Of a DNA stretch of 64,000 nt, positions 1 to 8,353 are shown in pieces. How positions within the stretch are numbered: the first letter of the stretch is position 1; every line of letters begins with the position of its first letter. The notes under the pieces were generated by a model. It searched no databases, was not told the origin of the DNA, and saw nothing but the letters and a program-made list of their open reading frames with translations. The position numbers were made by a program, and so were the translations under genes. This stretch comes from Tenacibaculum pelagium (GTDB taxonomy: Bacteria > Bacteroidota > Bacteroidia > Flavobacteriales > Flavobacteriaceae), in assembly GCF_014062345.1 (NCBI RefSeq), contig NZ_JACGLS010000001.1, forward strand, positions 248,001 to 312,000, read 5' to 3'.

Positions 1-1
1 A

Positions 2-514
2 CAAAATGATTTAACTGTTGTTGTTTATAATTTTGTTGATATGCTTTCGCATGCTAAAACCGAAATGGAGGTAATTAAAGAACTTGCTGGAGACGATAAA
101 GCTTACAGATCATTAACAGTTAGTTGGTTTAAAAATTCTCCTTTATTCGATATTATTCAAAAGGCACAAAAGCTAGGTCAAAAATTAATTATAACTACCG
201 ATCATGGAACCATTAACTCTAAGAATCCTACAAAAGTAATTGGTGACAAAAACATCAGTTCTAACCTTCGTTATAAAACTGGCAGAAGCTTAAGTTATGA
301 GGATAAAGATGTGTATGCTATTAAAAATCCTAAAGACATATTTTTACCAACAATAGCTATAAATAGTCCATTCATTTTTGCTAAAGAGGATTTGTTTTTT
401 GCCTATCCAAACAACTATAATCATTTTGTTAAATATTATAAGAATACTTATCAGCATGGGGGTGTTTCTTTAGAAGAAATGATTATTCCATGTGCTGTAT
501 ATAATCCTAAGTAA
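2..514 (+). CDS. porX: PorX, PglZ-domain response regulator (3' end only)
   Basis: This is the C-terminal end of PorX, the response regulator with a PglZ/alkaline-phosphatase-like effector domain that controls type IX secretion genes in Bacteroidota. The reading frame is open from base 2, before any start codon, so the gene begins left of the window. The visible part holds the PglZ features: the metal-site run TTDHGTI, then NLRYKTG, and the conserved tail FFAYPNNYNHFVKYY followed by QHGGVSLEEMIIP. The receiver domain is not in the window. The stop overlaps the next start (TAATG), so the DUF1287 gene is co-transcribed. PorX directly ahead of tsaE and ald is an arrangement I recall from other flavobacteria, which supports the call. 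Confidence 0.88.
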   Translation, partial: QNDLTVVVYNFVDMLSHAKTEMEVIKELAGDDKAYRSLTVSWFKNSPLFDIIQKAQKLGQKLIITTDHGTINSKNPTKVIGDKNISSNLRYKTGRSLSYEDKDVYAIKNPKDIFLPTIAINSPFIFAKEDLFFAYPNNYNHFVKYYKNTYQHGGVSLEEMIIPCAVYNPK

Positions 515-1077
515 TGAGGTTTTTACTTTTCTTTTTATTAGTATCTCAACTTAGCTTTACTCAAGAGGACAAGTTAAGTTTAGCTGGTTTAGAATTAACA
601 CATCAAAAAGTAACTTATGATCCTAGTTATTTTTCAATTCCCTATCCTAATGGAGACGTACCAAAAAACAAAGGTGTATGTACAGATGTGGTAATTCGCG
701 CTTATCGAAAATTAGGAATTGATTTACAAAAAGAAGTTCATGAGGATATGAAGAAAAATTTCTCTTTATATCCTAAAATTTGGGGATTAAAAAGAACTGA
801 TAAAAATATTGATCATAGAAGAGTTCCTAATTTAATGACTTTTTTCAGTAGAAAAGGTATTGTAAAATCAAAAACTCAAAACACCAAAGATTATATTCCT
901 GGAGATATTGTTTGTTGGAATTTACAAGGTGGGATTACTCATATCGGTATTGTAGTCAATAAAAAGTCTAAAGATGGGTTACGATACATGATAGTTCACA
1001 ATATCGGCGCAGGTCAAGTAATTGAGGATTGTCTTTTCGATTTTAAAATCATTGGACATTACAGGTACAAAAACTAA
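514..1077 (+). CDS. DUF1287 family secreted protein
   Basis: A 187-residue protein with a short signal peptide (residues 1-16, cleaved near SFTQ). The rest matches the DUF1287 family, which has an NlpC/P60-like papain fold: the candidate catalytic cysteine is in KGVCTDVVIRAYR (near residue 56), and a histidine is in GGITHIGIVV, with a second in VHNIG. It probably acts in the periplasm, possibly as a peptidase or amidase, but no substrate is known to me. It overlaps the porX stop by one base (TAATG) and so depends on translation or transcription from porX. The family call is fairly sure; the activity is inference. Confidence 0.75.
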   Translation: MRFLLFFLLVSQLSFTQEDKLSLAGLELTHQKVTYDPSYFSIPYPNGDVPKNKGVCTDVVIRAYRKLGIDLQKEVHEDMKKNFSLYPKIWGLKRTDKNIDHRRVPNLMTFFSRKGIVKSKTQNTKDYIPGDIVCWNLQGGITHIGIVVNKKSKDGLRYMIVHNIGAGQVIEDCLFDFKIIGHYRYKN

Positions 1078-1102
1078 ATTTTCTTAACATTTTATAGTTC
1101 AT

Positions 1103-1110
1103 TATTTTTG
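1103..1110 (+). promoter_or_regulatory. -7 promoter element of tsaE
   Basis: TATTTTTG is a perfect match to the Bacteroidota -7 consensus TAnnTTTG. It ends only six bases before the ATG at 1117, so transcription should start at or next to the start codon. No good TTG -33 element is visible at the usual distance. Confidence 0.5.
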
Positions 1111-1116
1111 CATTCT

Positions 1117-1530
1117 ATGAACAAAAATTACTCTTTAAACGAATTAACTACAATAGCTCAAGAAGTTGTAAAAAAAGCTCAAAACAAAGTATTACTTTTT
1201 AATGGTGATATGGGGGTTGGTAAAACAACTTTAATAAAAGAGATTTGTAAAATTCTTGGTGTTGATGATGTTGCCCACTCTCCTACTTTTTCTTTAGTAA
1301 ATGAATATAAAACGAATGATAATGAGACTGTTTATCATTTTGATTTTTATAGAATTGAAGATGAAGAAGAAGCTTATGATATGGGAGTTGAAGACTATCT
1401 TTATAGCAATAATTGGTGTTTAATTGAATGGCCCGAAAACGTTAAAAATTTACTACCTTTAGATGCTGTTGAAGTAAAAATCATGCTTTTAGATGATGGT
1501 CAACGTAATATCCAACTAAAAACCAACTAA
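1117..1530 (+). CDS. tsaE: tRNA threonylcarbamoyladenosine biosynthesis ATPase TsaE
   Basis: A 137-residue P-loop ATPase of the TsaE (YjeE) family, needed with TsaB and TsaD to make the t6A modification at position 37 of ANN-decoding tRNAs in the cytoplasm. Walker A is GDMGVGKTTL; the family motifs SPTFSLVNEY and HFDFYRIEDEEEA, and the terminal LIEWPE block, are all present. The length is typical. I place the start at ATG 1117 and not at the in-frame TTG at 1108, because that TTG lies inside a perfect TAnnTTTG promoter element. The mRNA may be leaderless. TsaC, which makes the substrate for this pathway, is also in the window near 24.5 kb. Confidence 0.93.
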   Translation: MNKNYSLNELTTIAQEVVKKAQNKVLLFNGDMGVGKTTLIKEICKILGVDDVAHSPTFSLVNEYKTNDNETVYHFDFYRIEDEEEAYDMGVEDYLYSNNWCLIEWPENVKNLLPLDAVEVKIMLLDDGQRNIQLKTN

Positions 1531-1534
1531 TTAA

Positions 1535-2731
1535 ATGGGGTCTATCTCACCTTTTACCAAAGAACAGTTAATGCCACAGCCTGAAATGCTTGAAATACAA
1601 AAGCAAAAAGGTGAATTATTTATAGGGCTTCCAAAAGAAACTCATTTTGAAGAAAAACGTATTAGTTTATCTCCAGATGCTGTTTCAGCTTTAGTAGCTC
1701 ATGGTCATAGAATTGTTATTGAAACTGGTGCTGGTGACGGGGCAAATTATAGCGATAAGGAATATTCTGATGCAGGAGCAAAAATATCATATGATATAAA
1801 AGAAGCTTTTGCGTGTAATATTGTGCTTAAAGTTGAACCACCATCGTTAGATGAGATTGAAATGATAAACCCACAAGCAATTTTAATTTCTGCTTTACAG
1901 CTTAAAACTCAGGATAAAAAATACTTTGAAGCTCTAGCTAAAAAACGAATTACAGCTATTGCTTTTGATTATATAAAAGATGAACACGGTGTATACCCAA
2001 TTGTAAAATCATTAAGTGAAATAGCAGGTACTGCATCTATGCATATTGCAGCAGAACTGATGACTTCCTCTAATGGTGGAAATGGATTATTATTAGGTAA
2101 TATCGGTGGTGTTCCTCCTAGTGATGTAGTTATTTTAGGCGCAGGTACTGTTGGTGAATTCGCAGCTCGTTCTGCTATTGGCCTAGGTGCTCGTGTTAAA
2201 GTTTTTGACAATTCGATTACCAAGTTAAGGAAATTGCAACACTGTGTACATTCTCCTATTTACACTTCAACTGTACAGCCAAAAACATTAGCAAAAGCTT
2301 TAATGCGTTGTGATGTTGTTATTGGTGCTATTCGTGGTAAAGATCGTTCTCCTGTAATTGTTACCGAAGGAATGATCGAACAAATGAAAGATGGTGCTGT
2401 TATTGTTGATGTAAGTATTGATCGTGGTGGATGTTTCGAAACTTCAAAAGTTACTACACATAGTAAACCTACCTTTACCGAACATGGTGTAATTCATTAT
2501 TGTGTTCCTAATATACCGTCTAGATACGCACGTACAGCTTCAGTATCTATTAGTAATATTTTCACTCCTTATTTATTAAATATAGCAGAAGAAGGTGGAT
2601 TTGAAAATGCTGCTCGTTTTGATAAAAGTTTACGTAACGGTATGTATTTTTATCATGGTATATTGACAAATAAAACTGTAGCTGATTGGTTTGACATACC
2701 TTACAGAGATATTAATTTATTGATTTTATAA
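1535..2731 (+). CDS. ald: Alanine dehydrogenase
   Basis: A 398-residue NAD-dependent alanine dehydrogenase of the AlaDh/PNT family, which interconverts L-alanine and pyruvate plus ammonia. The N-terminal substrate domain has GLPKETHFEEKRISLSP with the conserved lysine and arginine positions; the central Rossmann motif is VVILGAGTVGEFAARSA (near residue 198), followed by the glycine-rich VIVDVSIDRGG block. There is an N-terminal extension of about 25 residues before the family's usual start, seen in other flavobacterial versions. It begins four bases after tsaE and is likely co-transcribed. I see no defect in the frame. Confidence 0.92.
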   Translation: MGSISPFTKEQLMPQPEMLEIQKQKGELFIGLPKETHFEEKRISLSPDAVSALVAHGHRIVIETGAGDGANYSDKEYSDAGAKISYDIKEAFACNIVLKVEPPSLDEIEMINPQAILISALQLKTQDKKYFEALAKKRITAIAFDYIKDEHGVYPIVKSLSEIAGTASMHIAAELMTSSNGGNGLLLGNIGGVPPSDVVILGAGTVGEFAARSAIGLGARVKVFDNSITKLRKLQHCVHSPIYTSTVQPKTLAKALMRCDVVIGAIRGKDRSPVIVTEGMIEQMKDGAVIVDVSIDRGGCFETSKVTTHSKPTFTEHGVIHYCVPNIPSRYARTASVSISNIFTPYLLNIAEEGGFENAARFDKSLRNGMYFYHGILTNKTVADWFDIPYRDINLLIL

Positions 2732-2752
2732 ACTCTTTTTTACTTACTTTTG
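2720..2752 (+). promoter_or_regulatory. Promoter of the DUF4258 gene
   Basis: TTG at 2720-2722, a 22-base spacer and TACTTTTG at 2745-2752 fit the flavobacterial consensus TTG-N17-23-TAnnTTTG. It lies 19 bases ahead of the ATG at 2772 and gives the small gene its own promoter. Confidence 0.55.
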
Positions 2753-2771
2753 CTCCTCTAAATTTTAAATT

Positions 2772-3143
2772 ATGCAGTGGTTAAAACGTTTTGGTATTTA
2801 CTTTATTGGTGTAGCATTAGGTACGCTTATTGTTGCCTTCTTTTGGAGTAAAAAGAAAGTTTCGTTTGATTATGGTATGGATGCACGTACACTAAAAACT
2901 ATTCGCATAAAAAAACGCTTATTTTCTGATAATGCTAAACAGATTATAGAAAATTCTCAGATAGATACAACTACTATAAATACTATTTTAAAGTTTGGGG
3001 ATGTTGATTTTGGAAAAAGTAAACCTCGAATAAAACCTTGCGCAGAGTATTTTATTACAGGAAAAGATAGTTTAAATCATATTGATTTATATGTAATACG
3101 TTGTGACTCTACTGCAACTATTGATAAAATTACAATAAACTAA
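2772..3143 (+). CDS. DUF4258 domain-containing membrane-anchored protein
   Basis: A 123-residue protein with one N-terminal membrane segment (about residues 7-25) and a soluble domain that resembles DUF4258, a small fold found near alanine dehydrogenase in flavobacteria. The visible pattern is the run of Ile/Thr-rich strands ending in HIDLYVIRCDSTATI, with two cysteines (in KPCAEYF and VIRCDS). No catalytic function is known. It has its own promoter (2720-2752) and its last four bases overlap the 3' end of the convergent gene at 3140-3730. Confidence 0.6.
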   Translation: MQWLKRFGIYFIGVALGTLIVAFFWSKKKVSFDYGMDARTLKTIRIKKRLFSDNAKQIIENSQIDTTTINTILKFGDVDFGKSKPRIKPCAEYFITGKDSLNHIDLYVIRCDSTATIDKITIN

Positions 3144-3730
3144 CAGTTTTTATATTTATCGTGTAACCCAACTCCATTTAAAATCATTGGGATAATTTTT
3201 TCTAATCTTTTTAATTTGGTAGCTTCTCGTTTTGCTTCAGTAATATGATCAGCAAATTCTCTTTTTTTACTTAAAGTAAATTTTTCAAAAGAAATTTTTA
3301 ATTTCTCATCATCAAATGCTGATTGTAATTCTGGTGGAATTATTAAAGGTTTTGTATTTCTTGTTGGCTTTAATTCTTTTCCTTCCTCAGAATTTTTAAT
3401 AGCTTCCAACGCATATTTCTTTACTAAATCAGGATTAATATCACTTAATTTATAAAACCTCCATTGACGCATAGCATTAGTTTTTCCTTCTTGAGCATTT
3501 TCTAAAACCTTTTCATCATCCTTTAAAAAACTCCCTTGAAAAAACCACATTCCACAATAGTTTTTAAAAGCTGCTATTCCTAAAATATTTTTCCCTTTAT
3601 AAACATATACAGGAGCACTCCATTTTATAGTTTCTTTTAAAGGAAGTTCTAACAAAACAGAACGCAAGAGGTTTAATTCTTGCGTCCATGTATTTTTATC
3701 GTTAATATATTGTGTTACTTCTGAGTTCAT
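3140..3730 (-). CDS. DUF1801/YdeI family protein
   Basis: A 196-residue protein with an N-terminal DUF1801 (YdhG-like) domain: the motif IKWSAPVYVYKGKNI followed by GMWFFQGSFLKDDEKVLENA is typical. The C-terminal third is the YdeI/OmdA region with helix-rich sequence around FEKFTLSKKREFADHITEAK. Members are soluble and often listed as bacteriocin-protection or OmpD-associated proteins, but their biochemical role is unknown. It lies 13 bases downstream of recQ on the same strand, so it is probably the second gene of that operon. The call to family is good; function is open. Confidence 0.75.
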   Translation of the reverse strand: MNSEVTQYINDKNTWTQELNLLRSVLLELPLKETIKWSAPVYVYKGKNILGIAAFKNYCGMWFFQGSFLKDDEKVLENAQEGKTNAMRQWRFYKLSDINPDLVKKYALEAIKNSEEGKELKPTRNTKPLIIPPELQSAFDDEKLKISFEKFTLSKKREFADHITEAKREATKLKRLEKIIPMILNGVGLHDKYKNC

Positions 3731-3743
3731 TAATTATGAATCT

Positions 3744-5942
3744 TTAGTTAGCTATTTCGCTTGTAAACTTAATACGCATTAAACGTAATTCATCGTCATC
3801 ATAATCACCGTCAAACTCATCTAAAGCTTCTTGAATTTTGTCGGTTTCAGCTTCCATAAAATACTCGTGAATTTCTTCTTGCTGATCTTCATCTAATAAA
3901 TCATCCACAGCATAATTTATATTCAATTTTGTACCAGAAAATACAATAGCTTCCATTTCTTTAATTAACTCTGGCATTTCTAGCCCTTTTGATTTTGCTA
4001 TATCATCTAAAGGTAATTTTCTATCCGTATTTTGAATGATAAACAGTTTCAATCCTGAATTTACACCAGTACTTTTAACAATTAAATCATCAGCACGCAT
4101 GATATCATTCTCATCAACATATCTAGAAATCAACTTTACAAAGTCTTTTCCGTACTTTCTTGCTTTACCTTCACCAACTCCATGAACCTTGGCTAATTCA
4201 TCTAAAGTTATAGGGTATTTGAGTGCCATATCATCTAACGAAGGATCTTGAAAAACCGCAAACGGAGGTACGCCTAAACGTTTACCTACACTTTTACGTA
4301 AATCTTTTAGCATTCCTACTAGCTTATCATCAACACTTGCACCCGATGATTTTTCATTAGTAATTATTGTTCCGTCATCATCTGTATCATACACATGATT
4401 TTCAGTCATCATAAACGGCTCAGGATTTTCAATGAATCTCTTTCCTTTCTCTGTTAGCTTTAAAACACCGTATTGCTCGATTTCTTTTTTTATCAAATCT
4501 ACCACCAACACCTGACGAATTAACGCCATCCAGTAGTGATTATCCTTTTCTTTACCAATTCCAAAAAAAGGTTGCTCGTTTGTTTTATGAGAGTTTAATA
4601 ATGCATTTTCTTTACCAATTATAGTATTTACCACCTCTTTCGGTTTATACATCTCAAGAGTATTTTTTATAACCGATAACAAAATAACTACTTCGTTTGT
4701 AGCTTCGTGCTTCTTTTTAGGATTACGCATATTGTCGTCCATATCAGCACCTTCTCCATTAACAGCATCAAACTCTTCTCCGAAGTAATGTAATATATAC
4801 TTACGCCTATTCATAGACGTTTCTGCATAACCAACAACTTCTTGTAATAAAGCATGGCCAACCTCCTGCTCTGCTACAGGTTTGTTAGCCATAAATTTTT
4901 CAAGCTTCTCAATATCTTTATAAGAATAGAACGTTAAGCAATATCCTTCACCTCCATCACGACCTGCTCTACCTGTTTCTTGATAATAACTTTCTAAACT
5001 TTTAGGAATATCATGGTGAATTACATAGCGAACATCTGGCTTATCGATTCCCATACCAAAAGCAATAGTTGCAACAATAACATCACAATCTTCCATCAAA
5101 AACATATCTTGATGTTTGGCTCTTGTTTTAGCATCCAATCCTGCATGATAAGGAAGTGCGTTAATTCCGTTTACTTGTAGTACTTGCGCTATTTCTTCAA
5201 CTTTCTTACGACTTAAACAGTAAATAATTCCTGTTTTTCCAATTCGTTTTTTTATAAAGCGAATAATATCTTTCTCTACATCTTTAGTTTTCGGACGAAC
5301 TTCGTAAAATAAATTTGCTCTATTAAAGGATGCTTTGAACACATTAGCATCACTCATTCCTAAAGTTTTTAAGATATCTTCTTGAACCTTTTCGGTTGCT
5401 GTAGCTGTTAAACCTATAATTGGCACATTATCTATTTGCTTGATAATGTTACGTAAGTTTCTATATTCTGGTCTAAAATCGTGCCCCCATTCAGAAATAC
5501 AATGTGCTTCATCAATAGCTACAAATGATATTTTTTGCTTTCTTAAAAACTCAACGTACTCTTCTTTTATTAAAGATTCTGGGGCTACATATAATAATTT
5601 GGTGATTCCTGACTCAATATCAGCCTTTACTTGTGCTACCTCAGACTTGTTTAAAGATGAGTTTAAAACATGCGCAATTCCATGATCTTCAGAAATACCT
5701 CTAATAGCATCTACTTGATTCTTCATCAAGGCTATTAAAGGAGATACAACAATCGCTGTTCCTTCTTTCATTAAGGCTGGTAATTGGTAACATAACGATT
5801 TACCTCCACCAGTTGGCATAATTACAAATGTATTTTCATTGTTTAAAATGCTGTTAACAACATCTTCTTGTAGACCTTTAAATTGGTTAAAACCAAATAT
5901 TTTTTTTAATGATCCATATAAATCCGACTGCTCTATATTCAT
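3744..5942 (-). CDS. recQ: ATP-dependent DNA helicase RecQ
   Basis: A 732-residue superfamily 2 3'-5' DNA helicase acting in recombination and stalled-fork repair. Walker A is MPTGGGKSLCYQLPAL (lysine 48), motif II is VAIDEAHCISEWGHDFRP, and the C-terminal helicase motif includes VIHHDIPKSLESYYQETGRAGRDG. A RecQ-Ct winged helix follows, and an HRDC domain is clear around residues 545-605 (KRLGVPPFAVFQDPSLDDMA). A further acidic C-terminal tail of about 120 residues is characteristic of flavobacterial RecQ. The gene reads away from the kdsD relic/tatC side. A 20-base upstream element is shared exactly with the AraC gene near 57.7 kb. Confidence 0.95.
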   Translation of the reverse strand: MNIEQSDLYGSLKKIFGFNQFKGLQEDVVNSILNNENTFVIMPTGGGKSLCYQLPALMKEGTAIVVSPLIALMKNQVDAIRGISEDHGIAHVLNSSLNKSEVAQVKADIESGITKLLYVAPESLIKEEYVEFLRKQKISFVAIDEAHCISEWGHDFRPEYRNLRNIIKQIDNVPIIGLTATATEKVQEDILKTLGMSDANVFKASFNRANLFYEVRPKTKDVEKDIIRFIKKRIGKTGIIYCLSRKKVEEIAQVLQVNGINALPYHAGLDAKTRAKHQDMFLMEDCDVIVATIAFGMGIDKPDVRYVIHHDIPKSLESYYQETGRAGRDGGEGYCLTFYSYKDIEKLEKFMANKPVAEQEVGHALLQEVVGYAETSMNRRKYILHYFGEEFDAVNGEGADMDDNMRNPKKKHEATNEVVILLSVIKNTLEMYKPKEVVNTIIGKENALLNSHKTNEQPFFGIGKEKDNHYWMALIRQVLVVDLIKKEIEQYGVLKLTEKGKRFIENPEPFMMTENHVYDTDDDGTIITNEKSSGASVDDKLVGMLKDLRKSVGKRLGVPPFAVFQDPSLDDMALKYPITLDELAKVHGVGEGKARKYGKDFVKLISRYVDENDIMRADDLIVKSTGVNSGLKLFIIQNTDRKLPLDDIAKSKGLEMPELIKEMEAIVFSGTKLNINYAVDDLLDEDQQEEIHEYFMEAETDKIQEALDEFDGDYDDDELRLMRIKFTSEIAN

Positions 5943-5967
5943 CTCCTAATATCAAAAATTAAAAATG

Positions 5968-5987
5968 CAAACTAAATTACAAAAAAA
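5968..5987 (-). promoter_or_regulatory. 20-base upstream element of recQ shared with the AraC gene
   Basis: The minus strand reads TTTTTTTGTAATTTAGTTTG here, starting 26 bases ahead of the recQ ATG. The identical 20 bases occur 29 bases ahead of the AraC-family gene (57745-57764). The TTTG ending is like a -7 element with imperfect spacing. Promoter function is inferred from position only. Confidence 0.35.
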
Positions 5988-6088
5988 CCTAATACAAATA
6001 GAAACAAACTTTCTTTTTATTAAAAAGATTTTCTTCTTAATTATTTCTATTTTTACACTTTAAAAATTACTTAAAACTTTTTATTAAA

Positions 6089-6289
6089 TTGAAAGACGCA
6101 AACGCAATTCTCTCAACAGCAAAAGAAACTATACTTTTAGAAAGTAATGCTATTGCTAATTTAGTAAATTTATTAAACACTTCTTTTATTGATACTGTAA
6201 AAATCATTTATAACTTAATTAAAAAAGTTATAACTAATTATTCTGGTTATCTTTATTTTAATAATTTAATTAACCTAAAAATATTTTAA
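6089..6289 (+). pseudogene. kdsD: 5' relic of D-arabinose 5-phosphate isomerase gene (kdsD/kpsF)
   Basis: The first 41 or so codons, from a TTG start, read like the N-terminus of the KpsF/GutQ/KdsD sugar-phosphate isomerases of flavobacteria (AILSTAKETILLESNAIANL, then VKIIYN). In those enzymes IIYN is followed by a SKGRV-ITGIGKSA block that opens the SIS domain; here the sequence runs into low-complexity AT-rich codons and stops one base ahead of tatC. The SIS and CBS domains, about 270 residues, are missing. I recall kdsD sitting between recQ and tatC in related genomes, so this looks like the deleted remains of that gene and not a new small protein. KdsD makes the precursor of Kdo for lipopolysaccharide, so a functional copy should exist elsewhere. 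Confidence 0.6.
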
Positions 6290-6290
6290 G

Positions 6291-7112
6291 ATGGCAGAGA
6301 AAGAAATGTCTTTTTTAGATCATCTTGAAGAGTTAAGGTGGCATTTAGTTAGAAGTTTTGCTGCAATATTTATTTTAGCAATTATCATTTTTGCAAACAT
6401 TAACTTTGTTTTTAATGATATCTTATTAGCACATTTAAAACCTGATTTTGCTACTTATAAATTCTTTTGCAATGTGTTTTCTTCAATAGGAATTGATAGT
6501 AGTTTTTGTAATATTAAATTTAAACAAACTCTACAAGCGCTTAACCCGACACAACAATTAATGACCGGTATTTGGTCTTCTCTAATTTTAGGCTTTGTTC
6601 TTGCTTTTCCATACGTATTATGGGAGTTTTGGCGTTTTATTGCTCCTGGGCTACATTCTAGTGAAAGAAAAAAATCTAGAGGATTTATTTTCACTTCTTC
6701 CTTATTGTTCTTTCTAGGTATTTTATTTAGTTATTATGTTATTTTACCAATGTCGGTATATTTCTTTTATAACTTTGAAATTTCTGATGCTATTGAAAAT
6801 AACTTTAAGTTAGAAGCATATATAAATTTAATTACAAACACACTGTTAGGTGTCGCTGTTTTTTTCGAACTACCTGTTGTTATATTTTTCTTAACTAAAA
6901 TAGGATTGGTTACTCCTGAGTTTTTAAAAAAATATAGAAAGCATGCTTTGGTCGTGGTTTTAATTTTATCAGCAATTATAACTCCTCCAGACATGGCTAG
7001 TCAAATAATTGTATCAGTACCCATTATGATTTTGTATGAATTAAGTATTCATGTATCAAAATTTGTATTAAAAAAACAACAAAAGAATGTCTCAAAAAGT
7101 CCAAGAGTTTAA
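6291..7112 (+). CDS. tatC: Twin-arginine translocase subunit TatC
   Basis: A 273-residue inner-membrane protein with six predicted membrane segments. The N-terminal motif MSFLDHLEELRWHLVRS is the conserved cytoplasmic TatC signature that contacts the twin-arginine signal; FWRFIAPGLHSSERK and the late SAIITPPDMASQ loop are also typical. TatC with TatA forms the Tat translocase for folded proteins. The start follows the kdsD relic by one base, and the last 26 bases overlap the start of the next gene, so translation of the two is probably linked. The region between TM1 and TM2 is longer than in enterobacteria, as is usual in Bacteroidota. Confidence 0.95.
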   Translation: MAEKEMSFLDHLEELRWHLVRSFAAIFILAIIIFANINFVFNDILLAHLKPDFATYKFFCNVFSSIGIDSSFCNIKFKQTLQALNPTQQLMTGIWSSLILGFVLAFPYVLWEFWRFIAPGLHSSERKKSRGFIFTSSLLFFLGILFSYYVILPMSVYFFYNFEISDAIENNFKLEAYINLITNTLLGVAVFFELPVVIFFLTKIGLVTPEFLKKYRKHALVVVLILSAIITPPDMASQIIVSVPIMILYELSIHVSKFVLKKQQKNVSKSPRV

Positions 7113-7437
7113 CGACTATAGAGCTAAAATGAATGATAAAATTTTAGCTTCTGACAATAAAATTGTTAAACGTATATTTAACTTAGACACGAATGCCTTT
7201 AAAGAAGGTCATTTACCTGTTAAAACCAAAGAGTTATTAGGTTTAGTAGCATCAGCTGTATTACGTTGCGATGATTGTATTGCTTACCATTTAGAAAGCT
7301 CTCATAAAAATGGAGTTACCAAAGAAGAAATGATGGAAACCATGAGTATTGCTACTTTAGTTGGTGGTACTATTGTAATCCCTCATTTACGTAGAGCTGT
7401 TGAATTTTGGGAAGCTTTAGAAGAAGAAAACAGTTAA
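7087..7437 (+). CDS. Carboxymuconolactone decarboxylase/AhpD-like protein
   Basis: A 116-residue all-helical protein of the CMD/AhpD family. The motif CDDCIAYHLESSHKNG carries a CxxC pair and the following histidine, as in the peroxidase-active AhpD-type proteins, so a thiol-based redox role is more likely than ring decarboxylation. EEMMETMSIATLVGGT is the usual second helix. It overlaps tatC by 26 bases, and this tatC-CMD-lptB order is one I recall from other flavobacteria. The substrate cannot be told from sequence. Confidence 0.85.
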   Translation: MSQKVQEFNDYRAKMNDKILASDNKIVKRIFNLDTNAFKEGHLPVKTKELLGLVASAVLRCDDCIAYHLESSHKNGVTKEEMMETMSIATLVGGTIVIPHLRRAVEFWEALEEENS

Positions 7438-7513
7438 CAGATAATTAAGTTATCAATTCATAGATTTATAGTAATTTCGTACTGCTATCAACTTGAAAAT
7501 TTAATCCACATTA

Positions 7514-8248
7514 ATGAAATTAAGAGCAGAAGACATACAAAAAGTTTACGGTAGTAGAAAAGTTGTAAAAGGAATTTCTTTAGAAGTAGAACAAGGAGAA
7601 ATTATTGGTTTACTAGGACCAAACGGAGCCGGAAAAACAACTTCTTTCTACATGATTGTTGGCATGGTAAAGCCTAATAACGGTCATATTTTTTTAGATG
7701 ATGAAGAAATTACCGATGATGCCATGTATAAACGTGCTCAAAAAGGTATTGGTTATTTAGCCCAAGAAGCATCTGTTTTTAGAAAATTATCAGTTGAAGA
7801 TAATATCATGTCTGTTCTAGAATTTACAGACAGAACAAAAGCTGAAAGAAAACAACGTTTAGAAGAGCTGATTGATGAGTTTAGTTTAGATCATGTTCGT
7901 AAAAACCGAGGAGATTTACTATCAGGTGGAGAGCGTCGTAGAACAGAAATTGCTCGTTGTTTGGCTTCTGACCCTAAATTCATTTTGCTAGACGAACCTT
8001 TTGCTGGAGTTGACCCTATTGCTGTCGAAGATATTCAAGGAATTGTAGCGCAACTTAAAAACAAGAACATTGGTATTTTAATTACCGATCATGATGTGCA
8101 AGCTACGCTAGCAATTACAGATAGAACTTATTTAATGTATAATGGAGGAATTTTAAAAGAAGGTACTCCTGAAGAATTAGCTGAAGATGAAACCGTACGT
8201 AGAGTATATCTTGGTAAAGATTTTGAATTGAAAAAGAAGAAGTTTTAA
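7514..8248 (+). CDS. lptB: LPS export ABC transporter ATPase LptB
   Basis: A 244-residue ABC ATPase. Walker A is [14 protein letters not shown], the signature is [17 protein letters not shown] and Walker B is [13 protein letters not shown]; these, including the GERRR signature and PFAGVDP, are the LptB form and distinguish it from other small ABC ATPases. LptB powers extraction of lipopolysaccharide from the inner membrane with LptF and LptG, which are not in the window. An imperfect -7 element (TAATTTCG at 7472-7479) stands 35 bases ahead of the ATG. Confidence 0.93.
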   Translation: MKLRAEDIQKVYGSRKVVKGISLEVEQGEIIGLLGPNGAGKTTSFYMIVGMVKPNNGHIFLDDEEITDDAMYKRAQKGIGYLAQEASVFRKLSVEDNIMSVLEFTDRTKAERKQRLEELIDEFSLDHVRKNRGDLLSGGERRRTEIARCLASDPKFILLDEPFAGVDPIAVEDIQGIVAQLKNKNIGILITDHDVQATLAITDRTYLMYNGGILKEGTPEELAEDETVRRVYLGKDFELKKKKF

Positions 8249-8353
8249 TCGCAAGGCGATAGTCTATATTTATTTTCAGATGCTTATCTAGCGTAGATTA
8301 CTTTCTTAAAATCTTAATTCCTATATTTAAGTTTTCTAACTAAACTTAAGATC

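Noticed and set aside
1969-2223. Antisense ORF inside alanine dehydrogenase
   Set aside because: Proline- and serine-rich shadow product of a conserved gene, with no start context.
8249-8353. TCGCAAGGCGA hairpin after lptB as a terminator
   Set aside because: The stem is only four base pairs and no T run follows.
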